A stretch of DNA of 64,000 nt from Aquimarina aggregata (lineage in GTDB: Bacteria > Bacteroidota > Bacteroidia > Flavobacteriales > Flavobacteriaceae), in the NCBI RefSeq assembly GCF_001632745.1, contig NZ_LQRT01000005.1, positions 62,001-126,000 on the forward strand, in the 5' to 3' direction. A program made the position numbers and the translations under genes. Below, in pieces: positions 1 through 9,305 of the stretch. Below the pieces are notes generated by a model, which saw only the letters and a list, made by a program, of their open reading frames with translations, did no database searches and was not told where the DNA came from. How positions within the stretch are numbered: the first letter of the stretch is position 1; each line of letters starts with the position of its first letter.

Positions 1-1129
1 TAAACAACTTATTAGAAATTGAATCTCTTTGTTGATTTAGAATTTTGTCAAAACTTAATAAGCGATTAACATATACTAACTCTTGTTCTGTATTATTGTT
101 TGCTTTATTCAAACTTATCAAAAACTCATACCCTTTTCTAGTTTCTAACAATGCAATTTCTTCTCTTTGAATAATAGAATCCATTTTAATGAATTCTTTT
201 TGAGCTAATAACGTATCCTTTTGCTCTAATTTTAATTTCCCTAAGTAAAAAAAACCAAGTATATAACTTTCTTGATTTGCTGCAGAACTGTTATGTAATA
301 AAGAAATACCCTTAGCTATGCTATCATAAGAACTCTCATATTGTTCTTTATAGAATAGGTTGATTCCCTCATTTAGGACAAGTTTTCCATAATATCTACT
401 ACGTAGTTTTCTATTTCTTATCGATAACCGTATTCCGTCTCTATTATATATAGTAGCAGAATCCAACATTTTATTGTACCTATATGACTCTGCCATAGGG
501 ATTAGAGATTTCAAAACATAAGTATCATTTTTAGGATATTTCTTTTTCTTGTATTCAAAATTTGCTTTAAATAATATAAGTGCTTCTTTATGCTTAGCTA
601 TTTTTGTTTTAATACATGCTATATTATGTTTTGTAATTTCAATATACGGTTCGTTATGTACTTCTTCAGATAGTTTTAATGCCTTTATATAATTATCTAA
701 TGCTAATTGATACTGACCTTTCTTTAAATAATATCCCCCTTTAAAAGAATAAGATTTAATGGGGTATTTATCATCATTTAATCCTTCACTAATTGCTATA
801 GCCTCATCTAACAAAGCAATTTTTTCTGATTCTTCAGAAATATAGCAGGATATAGAACTATATGCCATTGCCATTTTTATAGTATCCTTGTCTTTGATTG
901 CTTTTTCTAAATATGCTGATAAATATAATTTTGATTGTATCGTATCTCGATTCACATTTCTATATGAAGCGTACAACTCATCATAACTCTGTTTTTTTAG
1001 AGAATCAGGAACTTTAAAATCTTGTTCCTGACCAATACTAAACTGTATTCCGAAAAGAATATATATACATAGTAGTGTTAAACTACATGATTCATAAAAG
1101 AAGTATGTTTTTTTTGGTTTCAAAAGCAT
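1..1129 (-). CDS. TPR-containing protein, probable TPR/HTH regulator (C-terminus off the window)
   Basis: An open frame of 376 codons on the minus strand begins with ATG at 1129 and runs off the left edge without a stop. The first 35 residues contain a hydrophobic stretch (around CIYILFGIQFSIGQ) that reads as a signal peptide or anchor. The rest is helical and rich in paired Ala/Tyr/Leu positions typical of tetratricopeptide repeats, for example GGYYLKKGQYQLALDNY near residue 120. Flavobacteria have many proteins built as signal sequence, TPR array, one membrane helix and a cytoplasmic AraC- or LuxR-type HTH. The visible part fits the periplasmic half of such a sensor-regulator, but the DNA-binding domain lies outside the window, so the regulator call is inference. 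The divergent lipoprotein gene and the 22-bp-spaced direct repeat at 1271-1304 agree with a local regulator. Confidence 0.7.
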   Translation of the reverse strand, partial: MLLKPKKTYFFYESCSLTLLCIYILFGIQFSIGQEQDFKVPDSLKKQSYDELYASYRNVNRDTIQSKLYLSAYLEKAIKDKDTIKMAMAYSSISCYISEESEKIALLDEAIAISEGLNDDKYPIKSYSFKGGYYLKKGQYQLALDNYIKALKLSEEVHNEPYIEITKHNIACIKTKIAKHKEALILFKANFEYKKKKYPKNDTYVLKSLIPMAESYRYNKMLDSATIYNRDGIRLSIRNRKLRSRYYGKLVLNEGINLFYKEQYESSYDSIAKGISLLHNSSAANQESYILGFFYLGKLKLEQKDTLLAQKEFIKMDSIIQREEIALLETRKGYEFLISLNKANNNTEQELVYVNRLLSFDKILNQQRDSISNKLF

Positions 1130-1270
1130 CAATTATTGGTTAAAATAATCTAATTGCAGGTAGTACAAAGGTACTATCTAGAATAAAAAAAACACTTCAT
1201 AAAACACCCCATATCACTATCAGAAAAAACCTACTTTTCAACAATAACTATTCTTAAATATTGATATTGA

Positions 1271-1304
1271 ATTTCCGTGAATCTGGATACTGATTTCCGT
1301 GAAT
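1271..1304. promoter_or_regulatory. Direct repeat, candidate regulator binding site
   Basis: The 12-mer ATTTCCGTGAAT occurs exactly at 1271-1282 and again at 1293-1304, a 22-bp period (about two helical turns). It sits 16 bp upstream of the -33-like element of the lipoprotein gene, between two divergent genes. Direct half-sites at about 21-22 bp are the usual layout for AraC-family activators. The regulator identity is inferred. Confidence 0.55.
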
Positions 1305-1319
1305 TTCGATATACACCAC

Positions 1320-1351
1320 TTGTTTACAAGCATATAAACTAATTACATTTG
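1320..1351 (+). promoter_or_regulatory. Bacteroidetes-type promoter of the 1414-2241 lipoprotein gene
   Basis: TACATTTG at 1344-1351 matches the TAnnTTTG -7 consensus of Bacteroidetes. A TTG at 1320-1322 lies 21 bp upstream, within the usual -33/-7 spacing. It would give a leader of about 55 nt before ATG 1414. Confidence 0.55.
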
Positions 1352-1413
1352 CCTCGTGCACAGATCATTAAATTTTAAAAACAATAACACACTAATCTTA
1401 AAAGAGACCAAAA

Positions 1414-2241
1414 ATGAAAAAACTATTCAAAATAAAATCAAGCATAAGCATGATTATGATTGCCACATTACTATTATGTTTCTCATGCTCAAAAGAAGAC
1501 GAGTCTATTCCTGAAAATAATGCAGAAATAGAAACAGAAGACATTGCATTACAGCCAAAAACTTTAGCCACTATTGAATTTTCTAATGATGTAGAAATTA
1601 CTTTTAAAAGCGAAGAAGATGGAGTAATATTTGAAGCAACAGGTCATCCTGATACATTTAAAGGATTGGGAGATTTAGAAAACTTAAGCATTTTGGGGAA
1701 ATTTTTAGCACTAACTAATGACAATGTATTGGTTCCTGAAGACCTTGTTCTTCTAGAAGACAATCAAAAACTCAAGAGTGAAGCTTTAAAAAGAGGTACA
1801 AACCAAAAACATATCACAAAAATAAACGCTAAACTATCCTTATCAGATCTTAAGGCTCCAGCTAATCCTGCTCATTGTTCAGGGTCTCCGGGCTACTATA
1901 GTACAGATGCTTTTGGTCAATATTATCGTACTTATAAAAACTATCTTGCAGGTGGCAATGGCACTACTATCTATAGTTCCTGGAAAAGTGGTGGTAATAA
2001 ATGCAAAGAAGTAAAACTGTGGCTTTCGAATTGTAGCAATAACAAAACATTAAAGGCCAGAACATATTACAAAAATGCATTCAATAATTACAAACATCGT
2101 CACACCGTTAATATTGCTCCAAATACTGCTAGATTCTGGAGTAAAGGATATCTATCAAAGCGTTACAGAAAGACTACAGTGAGTGCTACAGGACAAGCGG
2201 GGCATCGTTTTGGAGGGTATTTATTGTTCACAAATTATTAA
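1414..2241 (+). CDS. Secreted lipoprotein of unknown function
   Basis: This 275-residue protein starts with a typical lipoprotein signal (MKKLFKIKS, then a hydrophobic core ending in LLCFSC, with Cys25 as the likely lipidated residue), followed by an acidic linker (SKEDESIPEN). The middle (residues 50-140) is acidic and Leu-rich. The C-terminal 120 residues are Tyr-, Gly-, Asn- and Cys-rich (SPGYYSTDAFGQYY, SGGNKCKEVKLWLSNC) and strongly basic, which suggests a small disulfide-bonded extracellular domain. I do not recognise the family. The gene is monocistronic: it has its own promoter and direct repeat upstream and a strong hairpin terminator downstream, and is divergent from a probable TPR regulator that may control it. 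Confidence 0.8.
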   Translation: MKKLFKIKSSISMIMIATLLLCFSCSKEDESIPENNAEIETEDIALQPKTLATIEFSNDVEITFKSEEDGVIFEATGHPDTFKGLGDLENLSILGKFLALTNDNVLVPEDLVLLEDNQKLKSEALKRGTNQKHITKINAKLSLSDLKAPANPAHCSGSPGYYSTDAFGQYYRTYKNYLAGGNGTTIYSSWKSGGNKCKEVKLWLSNCSNNKTLKARTYYKNAFNNYKHRHTVNIAPNTARFWSKGYLSKRYRKTTVSATGQAGHRFGGYLLFTNY

Positions 2242-2333
2242 TACAAAACATAAAATTAATTACCAGAAAAAGTTGTTTCTGATTCTACCCCTCACAAATT
2301 CAACCATTAGATCAATACAAACGATCATTAAGC

Positions 2334-2366
2334 ACTTCGGAGGATCTTTATCCTTCGAAGTTTTTA
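2334..2366 (+). terminator. Intrinsic terminator after 1414-2241
   Basis: A 12-bp stem (2334-2345 with 2350-2361, one G-U pair) closes a CTTT loop and is followed by a T run. Confidence 0.75.
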
Positions 2367-2472
2367 TATCTACCCACTATTACTCCCTTCTTTTCTATAA
2401 ATGTAAAATTAATTTTTCTTCAACCCCACAATTTTGTAGATTTAGGACACCAATTTTAAAACTTATTCATCA

Positions 2473-3612
2473 ATGGGAATTTTTGACAAGATAAAGGAAA
2501 AGCTTAGCCACGAATTTATAGATATAATAGAATGGTTAGATTATACAGATGATACCATTGTACATCGGTTTGAACGCTATCAAAATGAAATAAAAAACGG
2601 AGCGCAACTTATTGTTAGAGAAGGACAGACAGCTGTTTTTATTAATGAAGGACAATTGGCTGATGTTTTTAAGCCTGGCACTTATACCTTAAACACTCAA
2701 AATTTACCCATTTTAGCAACCTTGAAAGGTTGGAAATACGGATTTAACAGTCCATTTAAGGCAGAAGTATATTTTGTGAATACTCATTTATTCACAGACG
2801 AAAAATGGGGAACAAAAAACCCAATCACATTAAATGATGATCGTTTTGGATTAGTAGAAATTAGAGCTTTTGGTACTTATGCCTTTAAAATTAATGACGC
2901 CGGTAAATTTATCGTAGACATTGTGGGTACTGATGCTAATTTTACCAATTTTGAAATTAACGAGCATCTTAAAAGTTTAATCTCAACTCGTTTTACAGAC
3001 ACTATCGGTGAAGCAAATTTACCTATAGAGCTATATGCCGCTAATACTACAGAATTATCCGAGACTTGTCAGGATGTTATGCAACCAGAATTTAATTCGG
3101 TAGGAATATCTCTTGAAAAATTCTACATAGAAAATGTATCTATGCCAGAAGAATTGAAAAAAGAGATTTTTGAATACAGCCGAATCGACAAACTAGATCT
3201 TGATAAGTTAACCAAATTCAAAACAGCAAAAGCTATAGAGGCGGCAGCTGCAAATGAAGGAGGTACTGCTGGCGCAGGAATGGGAATGGGAATGGGATTT
3301 GTACTCGCTCAACAAATGGGAGGTATGATGAATCCAATGACCGGACAACAAAATGCTGCTGTGCCACAACAAAATGTTCCTGTTACACCACCGCCAATGC
3401 CAATACAAGTACAGTATTTTTATGCTAGTAATGGTCAACAAGCTGGACCCGTAACCATGGATCAGTTAAAAGTCCTTTTTGCCAACAGAACCATTAACAA
3501 AGATTCTCTAATCTGGAAACAAGGAATGGCCAATTGGACTGCATTAAAAGATATCGAAGAATTAAAATCATTTCTTGGCGGAAACACACCCCCACCATTA
3601 CCAGGTGCCTAA
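2473..3612 (+). CDS. SPFH (band 7) domain protein with C-terminal GYF_2 domain, YdjI-like
   Basis: A 379-residue protein without a signal peptide. Residues 1 to about 240 form an SPFH/YdjI-type domain: an N-terminal amphipathic helix, then strands including IVREGQTAVFINEGQ and FKPGTYTLNTQNLP, ending in the helix SMPEELKKEIFEYSRID. Residues 255-310 are a Gly/Met/Pro/Gln-rich linker (GAGMGMGMGF). The last 60 residues are a GYF_2 module (YFYASNGQQAGPVT, then IWKQGMANWT). YdjI-like proteins are membrane-associated scaffolds, linked in Bacillus to a PspA-type membrane stress module. The next gene, 74 bp on, encodes a zinc-ribbon/membrane protein that commonly accompanies this family, so the two probably act together at the inner membrane. 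The upstream 200 bp hold the previous terminator but no clear promoter. Confidence 0.85.
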   Translation: MGIFDKIKEKLSHEFIDIIEWLDYTDDTIVHRFERYQNEIKNGAQLIVREGQTAVFINEGQLADVFKPGTYTLNTQNLPILATLKGWKYGFNSPFKAEVYFVNTHLFTDEKWGTKNPITLNDDRFGLVEIRAFGTYAFKINDAGKFIVDIVGTDANFTNFEINEHLKSLISTRFTDTIGEANLPIELYAANTTELSETCQDVMQPEFNSVGISLEKFYIENVSMPEELKKEIFEYSRIDKLDLDKLTKFKTAKAIEAAAANEGGTAGAGMGMGMGFVLAQQMGGMMNPMTGQQNAAVPQQNVPVTPPPMPIQVQYFYASNGQQAGPVTMDQLKVLFANRTINKDSLIWKQGMANWTALKDIEELKSFLGGNTPPPLPGA

Positions 3613-3686
3613 TTTTATTGATATATTCATGAAGATTCTTACCTAAAATTTATCCTAGCGATATAAAGGTCAAGAATAACAGCCAT

Positions 3687-4790
3687 ATGGAAGAAGAAGC
3701 AAACAAAGTCGTTTCAGAGCGAAAGAAATCCTGTGTCAATTGTGGTGCAGAATTAAAATATAAGCCAGGTACCACGCAAATTACTTGCGAGTACTGTGGC
3801 CACGAAGAAACTATCGTTCAGCATCAAGATGGGTTACAAGAATTAGACCTTATACCTTATCTCGATGAGATGGGTTCCCAGTCACACTCTGAAGAGATTA
3901 TGATGCTACATTGCAAAAACTGTGGTGCAAATCAGCATATCGAAGAGAATTATAAGTCATTGCATTGTGTTTATTGTACTATGCCTTTAATTATCGAAGA
4001 TGCTTACAAAGAAGATTGGATTTTACCAGGAGCTGTACTTCCTTTTCAGTTCGATCAAAAAAAATCGCATCAAATATTTTCTAAATGGGTAAAGGGATTA
4101 TGGTTTGCACCAAATAACCTTAAAAAGGCTGCATTAGATCCTCAAAAAACAAAAGGACTGTATTTGCCCTACTGGACTTTTGATGCGCAATTATACGCAT
4201 CTTATACAGGGCAACGAGGAGATTATTATTATGTAAGCGTTCCGTATACCACTAAAGTAAATGGAAAAACTGTACAAAGAACGAGACAAGAGCGCAGAAC
4301 AAGATGGACACCCACTCGTGGAAACGTAAATGGTTTTGTCGATGACACATTGATTAAAGCCTCTCATCAAAGAAAAAATGCAATCCCCCAAAAAATTTCA
4401 AATTGGAACCTTAATGCCCTTGAAGCATTTAATACTAGTTTCTTATCGGGATTTGTTACAGAAAAATATACTATTCCGTTAAAAGACGGTCATTTATCCT
4501 CTACCAAAGAAGCAGAAAAAATAGCAATCACTTGGGCAAAAAGAGATATTGGCGGGGATACACAACGAGTAAACAGTGTTGATATGAGTTTGAGTGAAGA
4601 AACCTTTAAACACATTTTGTTACCTGTTTACATTAGTGCATACCAGTATAATGGTAAAAAGTATAATTTCTTTGTGAATGGGCAAACTGGTAGTATATCA
4701 GGAAACAGACCTTATTCTTTCTGGAAGATATTCTTCTTTGTACTATTTATCATTATGATAATACTTGTTCTGGTTATGCTATCTAAATAA
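3687..4790 (+). CDS. Double zinc-ribbon protein with C-terminal membrane anchor
   Basis: A 367-residue protein with two N-terminal zinc ribbons: Cys16/19 with Cys34/37 (CVNCGAEL, CEYCGHEE) and Cys76/79 with Cys94/97 (CKNCGA, CVYC). A middle domain of about 230 residues contains FDQKKSHQIFSKWVKGLWFAPN and a Tyr-rich section (TGQRGDYYYVSVPYTT). One transmembrane helix ends the protein (WKIFFFVLFIIMIILVLVML). Database entries sometimes label this family as a primosomal or helicase protein because of the zinc ribbon, but no helicase motif is visible. It follows the SPFH/GYF gene on the same strand and is probably co-transcribed with it. The domain calls are firm; the role is inferred from the YdjG/YdjI type of partnership. 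Confidence 0.82.
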   Translation: MEEEANKVVSERKKSCVNCGAELKYKPGTTQITCEYCGHEETIVQHQDGLQELDLIPYLDEMGSQSHSEEIMMLHCKNCGANQHIEENYKSLHCVYCTMPLIIEDAYKEDWILPGAVLPFQFDQKKSHQIFSKWVKGLWFAPNNLKKAALDPQKTKGLYLPYWTFDAQLYASYTGQRGDYYYVSVPYTTKVNGKTVQRTRQERRTRWTPTRGNVNGFVDDTLIKASHQRKNAIPQKISNWNLNALEAFNTSFLSGFVTEKYTIPLKDGHLSSTKEAEKIAITWAKRDIGGDTQRVNSVDMSLSEETFKHILLPVYISAYQYNGKKYNFFVNGQTGSISGNRPYSFWKIFFFVLFIIMIILVLVMLSK

Positions 4791-4796
4791 ATGCAA

Positions 4797-5285
4797 CTAT
4801 TTATTACTTAATTTTAAGATCTCATAAACAGTTTTTGACATGTCGGGACATAAACTTTCTTTAACAACCGCCATTACTTCTTGATTCTTAGTGAACTTTT
4901 GTTTTAATTCATCAATCTTTTTGACATTGGCATTAGGATATACTAAAGTCGTTTTTTGACCAGAAGAAAGAGCATTTACAATACCAGACCCAGAGCCTTT
5001 AACCTTCTTTACATTTACTAAAACAGCGGCTTTATATTGTGTTCCACAAACACTTATATCTTTGTTCATTTCCTGAATGACTGCTGTAAAATGAATCGTA
5101 CCTGGTGCTATTTGATCCTGCAAATATGGCTCAAAACTTGTTATTTCATTGTCTCTAGGATCTCCAAAACCAGGCTTTTCTATTTTTGGTTTATTCGTTT
5201 TCTCTATCTGTTTTTCTTGTGCGACACTAGTTGATTTACAAGAAAACAAAGCTATTAATACCAATATGCACATTACTTTATTCAT
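4797..5285 (-). CDS. Small lipoprotein of unknown function
   Basis: A 162-residue protein with a short lipoprotein signal; the lipobox ALFSC places Cys16 as the modified residue. A Lys/Glu/Pro linker (residues 20-40) leads to a domain with beta-like segments (ITSFEPYLQDQIAPGTIHFTAVI, VNVKKVKGSGSGI). The domain has two further cysteines (SVCGT and SLCPD) that could form a disulfide. The family is not recognised. Its 3' end lies 7 bp from the convergent zinc-ribbon gene. A perfect palindrome just upstream (5299-5328) separates it from the large propeller gene, so it probably has its own promoter or depends on read-through. Confidence 0.72.
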   Translation of the reverse strand: MNKVMCILVLIALFSCKSTSVAQEKQIEKTNKPKIEKPGFGDPRDNEITSFEPYLQDQIAPGTIHFTAVIQEMNKDISVCGTQYKAAVLVNVKKVKGSGSGIVNALSSGQKTTLVYPNANVKKIDELKQKFTKNQEVMAVVKESLCPDMSKTVYEILKLSNK

Positions 5286-5298
5286 ACTATAAAAATAA

Positions 5299-5328
5299 AA
5301 AAAGGAGTTGAAATTTCAACTCCTTTTT
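5299..5328 (-). terminator. Terminator of the propeller-protein gene
   Basis: A perfect 15+15 bp palindrome with A/T flanks and a GGAGTTG core lies 20 bp past the stop of 5349-9035 and just before the next minus-strand gene. Confidence 0.8.
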
Positions 5329-5348
5329 ACAGTATTATAATTTATTTA

Positions 5349-8300
5349 CTAATTCTTAAGTAATTTAAACATACCCTTAACTCCTGCATCTCCAGAAATT
5401 CTAACAAAATAGAATCCACGTGTCATAGCAGAAGCGTCCCATTCAAATTGTGAATTTAAATTGGATCTCTGAAATACTAAATTACCAGTAATATTATAAA
5501 CAGCTATAGAAACTTTTTCTTGAGCCTTAAGATTACTTAAATTGAAATTAAATCTATCTGTTGAAGGATTTGGCGAAACTGAAATAGCCTTTTCTGCATC
5601 TAATCCTATAAGAGGTGCAACTTCAGATCCACCATCTTGATTACCATTAGATATTTTACCATATATATCAAATATTTGATCAACGTCAATACCAAATAAC
5701 GATAATGAAACCCAATCAGTAGCCCCTGCTCCGAATACATCTTGCGCATCTCTTAAGTGTGACTCTACATTAATACCCGATGCTTGAGCAGCCCAATTCC
5801 ATCTACCAGTAGCAATATTAGCGTAAATAGATATCCAATACGTTCCGTTTTCTAATGAAACAGCTTCAGGCAATAAAAGATTAATATTGGTATCATCTGG
5901 TTGAGAGATAGGAGTTAATTCACCACTATTAAATATTTCTTCTCCTGGTATACCATTTTCATTAGTATAAATAACTACGGTAGCATTGTCTAATCTAGGG
6001 CCACCACTTGCTGTTCCAAATCCAAGAATTCTTTCAATCGACCATGTAGTTCCTTCTGGCACTACAAAATCATCAGCTACCTGTACGATTGCTCCAGGAA
6101 CGCCAAGAGCATTATTTTGCGATATTATTGCACTTGTTTGTGCTCCATTCTGCTGATAAACTGGTCTTTCAGAAATTCTAATTGTAAATCCTTCTGATAC
6201 TTGCTCTTCTCCAGAAGTAGCCACTAATGATATCGTAGCTTCATCTCCAGCATCTAATCCAGCTTGAAAAACTAGTTTAATTGTATTTCCTTCTAACGTA
6301 GCTGTTACCACATCAGGATTAGAATTTTCAAAGGCAATATCTATAGCGTTTCCGTTAGATTGCACAAATAAATCTGTTACATCTATTTCTCTTTCTTCAG
6401 GTATAGTTGCATCTGGAGTTCCCGGATTTTCAATATCTATAGTAATATCATCTAATAAATAAGCAACGCTTAAGCTAGCTTCCGGTAATTCATTAAAAAT
6501 AGGAAACCTTGCACTAAATAATCCACTACCATGAGCGGCAACTGCAATAAAACCATCTTTACGTGTCACAACCTCATCGGTCACTGCAGTACCAATAACT
6601 ACGTTTTCTTTTCTCCAAACAGTATTAGTACCATTTAATCGGTTTGTAGTATAAAGTCCTGTACTTGTAGCAGCAAAAACTCTTTGTAATCTTGCTCCAA
6701 AGAAACCTTGGCTTCCTCCTAAAAATGCTGTACTTCTTACAGAAGGTCCATTTCCAGATCCATCAGCATTTTCTTCTAAATTACCACTAATATTTGTCCA
6801 AGTTTCTCCTCCATCTTCGGTTATAAATAAACTTTGAACTCTGTAATTTGAAAAAGTAATAATTACTCTATCAGAGTTTGATGGGTCTACGTTTATATCA
6901 TTTACAAAAGCGCCTTCTGGCAAACCTTTACCTGTAGTAAGATCTATTGCTTCCTGACCGTCCACATTAGCATTATCCATTCTAAAAACTGTACCTGCAC
7001 TTGTACCATAATACAATCTGTTTGCTACAGGAAATTTAGATACATCTAAAGACGTTACAGTACCAGCAGGAACTGCTGATGTAGTTACATTAACCCAATT
7101 TACCGTAGCGTTTGAATTATTAAACAATGGCACACCATCTAAATCATTATTTCTCCATATTCTGTTACCTGCAGGCAAATACATAATGTTGTCATTATTT
7201 GGATCTAATACAAACGGAGCAATAAATGCAAACCCTGCTGCACCTGCTGGTGTAATTGATGTAAATGCTTCTTCTTCACCAGCTTCATTATAGTTAAAAC
7301 GTACTATGTTTCCTCTTTGAGAAGACACATATCTTGTTCTACCACCATCAGCAATTGCGCTATATGCACCATCACCTCCAAAAAGGTCTACCCAGTCTGC
7401 TCTAGGATCTGTTGAATTTGTATACCAAGTACTATTATCTTGGAAACCTGCTAATAAATCATCACTATTTGCTTCTGGATCAAAAGATACGTGATATGGT
7501 TGTGTTGTTAGATATCCATTACTTAAAGAGGTCCATGTTACAGGTTCTCCTTCATTAGCTGCAGTAATATCTTCAGTCACCGATACTCCACCATCATGAC
7601 CAGTTAAAACTCTATTTGGGTTTGATGGGTAAAATACCAAAGCGTGTTGATCAGGGTGATTATCGGTATATAAATTAAAAGCATTTGGTGTTGCAGAACT
7701 ATATCCTGCTATCCAGTCTCCTGCTCCAGCAGGAGTTGTAAATCCAGTTGTAGATCTGTATAAGTTGGTTCCTGCTACAAATACTAAATTAGAATCTGAA
7801 GGACTTACTTTAACTACCATATCATATCCTCCTTGGATATTAAAAGTTCCACCTCTTGAACCAATATCTCCAGGAAGGTTTGCCGTAAGATCTGTCCAAC
7901 GTTCTTCTTCTTCAGCTGAAGCATTATATCTATGTAAAAAAGCATCTGCAGCAATACCATCAGTTTGATTTGCTGTAAAGAAATATACAACATCCTCGTT
8001 TGATGGGTCTATTCCCATAACTGATCTACCATAAGCTTCAGGTAAAAAATCCGGAGTAATTTCTGTCCATGTATCTCCATCTGCAGATGTGAAATAACCA
8101 TTATTTGGGGCACTACCAGAATCCATAGTTGCATATATCTGACCTGTAGAAGAAATAGTAACTTCTGCTAAAGTATCAAATCCACCTGATAATACTTCTG
8201 TAAACGTATTTCCTCCATCTTGAGATCTCTGAACACCAGTTATTGTTCCTACATAAAGGTCTCCTGTAGTAGGATCAATAGCGATAGAGTTGATCAAATC

Positions 8301-9035
8301 TAAAGGACCAAAAGCTCTTGGGTCATTATCATCAGAACCTCTTAATTGTTCCCAGGTACGACCACCATCTTGAGATTTGTATATCCCCGATCCTTGGTAA
8401 AAGGCACCTCCTGCTCCAGCAGAGTTTCCTTGACGTTCTCCTGATGCATAATACCAAGTAAAACTACGACCTGGTCTTGGGTCTTGAATAATAGCCGTAA
8501 TACTAGGGTTTTGAAAAGATCTAGTTACTTTTCTCCAAGATTCTCCTCCGTTTTCAGAACGCCATAGACCTCCAGAAACACCTCCTGCTAGGATAACATT
8601 TTCGTTTCTACGATCAATAGCTAATGCTCTTGTTCTTCCTCCTACATTCCAAGGCCCTCTATTTTTCCAAAATTCAAAACGACCCGCTTTAGAAGATTTT
8701 GCTGCAGTAGCTAATGATTTTTTTGAATCGTCGCTAATAGCAATTTTACTAGAGAAATCTCTTTCAAATTTTACAATCCCTTCTGGAATCTTACCTGTTG
8801 AAGGATCCTTAAGTCTTTCAAAATCATGATTGGCTCTGTCTATTGCATTATCACCAACTTTAAACCACGTTTTAGACTTAGATGTCTTTGTATGACCGTT
8901 ATAAAGTTGATTGATATCACGGTAAACTTGTTTACCATTTATTTGACCTGATTGTTGGGCATTTGTGAAAGTAATAGCCCCCAACATAGCTACTCCCCAA
9001 ACAGAACGTTTGAGATAACATAATGATGTTTTCAT
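5349..9035 (-). CDS. Secreted beta-propeller (BNR/VPS10-like) protein with T9SS type A sorting domain
   Basis: A very large exported protein of 1228 residues from the chosen start. The signal peptide (MKTSLCYLKRS ... TFTNAQ) begins at ATG 9035. An upstream in-frame ATG at 9065 adds ten residues but lies at a likely -7 promoter element, so the shorter start is preferred. Residues from about 140 to 870 carry repeated Asp-box/BNR motifs (SENGGESW, SQDGGRTW, SQDGGNTF, SADGDTW, TEDGGETW) of sialidase- or VPS10-type propellers. Beta-sandwich segments follow, then a C-terminal type A sorting domain (ISVSPNPSTDRFNF, ending RGFYFVRISG and MFKLLKN) that marks it as cargo of the type IX secretion system. 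No sialidase catalytic residues are evident, so a binding, adhesive or peptidase-associated surface role is likely. Transcription appears monocistronic. Confidence 0.9.
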   Translation of the reverse strand: MKTSLCYLKRSVWGVAMLGAITFTNAQQSGQINGKQVYRDINQLYNGHTKTSKSKTWFKVGDNAIDRANHDFERLKDPSTGKIPEGIVKFERDFSSKIAISDDSKKSLATAAKSSKAGRFEFWKNRGPWNVGGRTRALAIDRRNENVILAGGVSGGLWRSENGGESWRKVTRSFQNPSITAIIQDPRPGRSFTWYYASGERQGNSAGAGGAFYQGSGIYKSQDGGRTWEQLRGSDDNDPRAFGPLDLINSIAIDPTTGDLYVGTITGVQRSQDGGNTFTEVLSGGFDTLAEVTISSTGQIYATMDSGSAPNNGYFTSADGDTWTEITPDFLPEAYGRSVMGIDPSNEDVVYFFTANQTDGIAADAFLHRYNASAEEEERWTDLTANLPGDIGSRGGTFNIQGGYDMVVKVSPSDSNLVFVAGTNLYRSTTGFTTPAGAGDWIAGYSSATPNAFNLYTDNHPDQHALVFYPSNPNRVLTGHDGGVSVTEDITAANEGEPVTWTSLSNGYLTTQPYHVSFDPEANSDDLLAGFQDNSTWYTNSTDPRADWVDLFGGDGAYSAIADGGRTRYVSSQRGNIVRFNYNEAGEEEAFTSITPAGAAGFAFIAPFVLDPNNDNIMYLPAGNRIWRNNDLDGVPLFNNSNATVNWVNVTTSAVPAGTVTSLDVSKFPVANRLYYGTSAGTVFRMDNANVDGQEAIDLTTGKGLPEGAFVNDINVDPSNSDRVIITFSNYRVQSLFITEDGGETWTNISGNLEENADGSGNGPSVRSTAFLGGSQGFFGARLQRVFAATSTGLYTTNRLNGTNTVWRKENVVIGTAVTDEVVTRKDGFIAVAAHGSGLFSARFPIFNELPEASLSVAYLLDDITIDIENPGTPDATIPEEREIDVTDLFVQSNGNAIDIAFENSNPDVVTATLEGNTIKLVFQAGLDAGDEATISLVATSGEEQVSEGFTIRISERPVYQQNGAQTSAIISQNNALGVPGAIVQVADDFVVPEGTTWSIERILGFGTASGGPRLDNATVVIYTNENGIPGEEIFNSGELTPISQPDDTNINLLLPEAVSLENGTYWISIYANIATGRWNWAAQASGINVESHLRDAQDVFGAGATDWVSLSLFGIDVDQIFDIYGKISNGNQDGGSEVAPLIGLDAEKAISVSPNPSTDRFNFNLSNLKAQEKVSIAVYNITGNLVFQRSNLNSQFEWDASAMTRGFYFVRISGDAGVKGMFKLLKN

Positions 9036-9062
9036 TTTTAAAGCTGATTTGTGAGTAATTCG

Positions 9063-9070
9063 CAAATCTA
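9063..9070 (-). promoter_or_regulatory. Candidate -7 element for the propeller-protein gene
   Basis: On the minus strand the sequence reads TAGATTTG, a full match to TAnnTTTG, 27 bp before ATG 9035. It overlaps the alternative ATG at 9065 and so argues for the shorter start. No convincing -33 TTG was seen. Confidence 0.4.
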
Positions 9071-9305
9071 ACTCAAAAAATTTGATTTTTTTCTTAAAAT
9101 TTAAGGAATTTTAGCAAATTATTGGTTTTTCTGTAACAAAAACTTAAAATATTACGGTTGTATATGCCGTGTTATTTAGCAATTACTGGGGTTTTAGAGT
9201 ATTTTTTACAAGGTTTTAAAAGACCTAAGTTTACGGTAATCAACTACTTTAATCTATACAGGGTAAAGAATGTATTAAGATGAACAAATGATTAAAATGT
9301 TAATT

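Noticed and set aside
2183..2494. 103-codon plus-strand open frame
   Set aside because: It overlaps the end of one real gene and the start of another and spans the terminator at 2334-2366; its translation has no domain-like composition.
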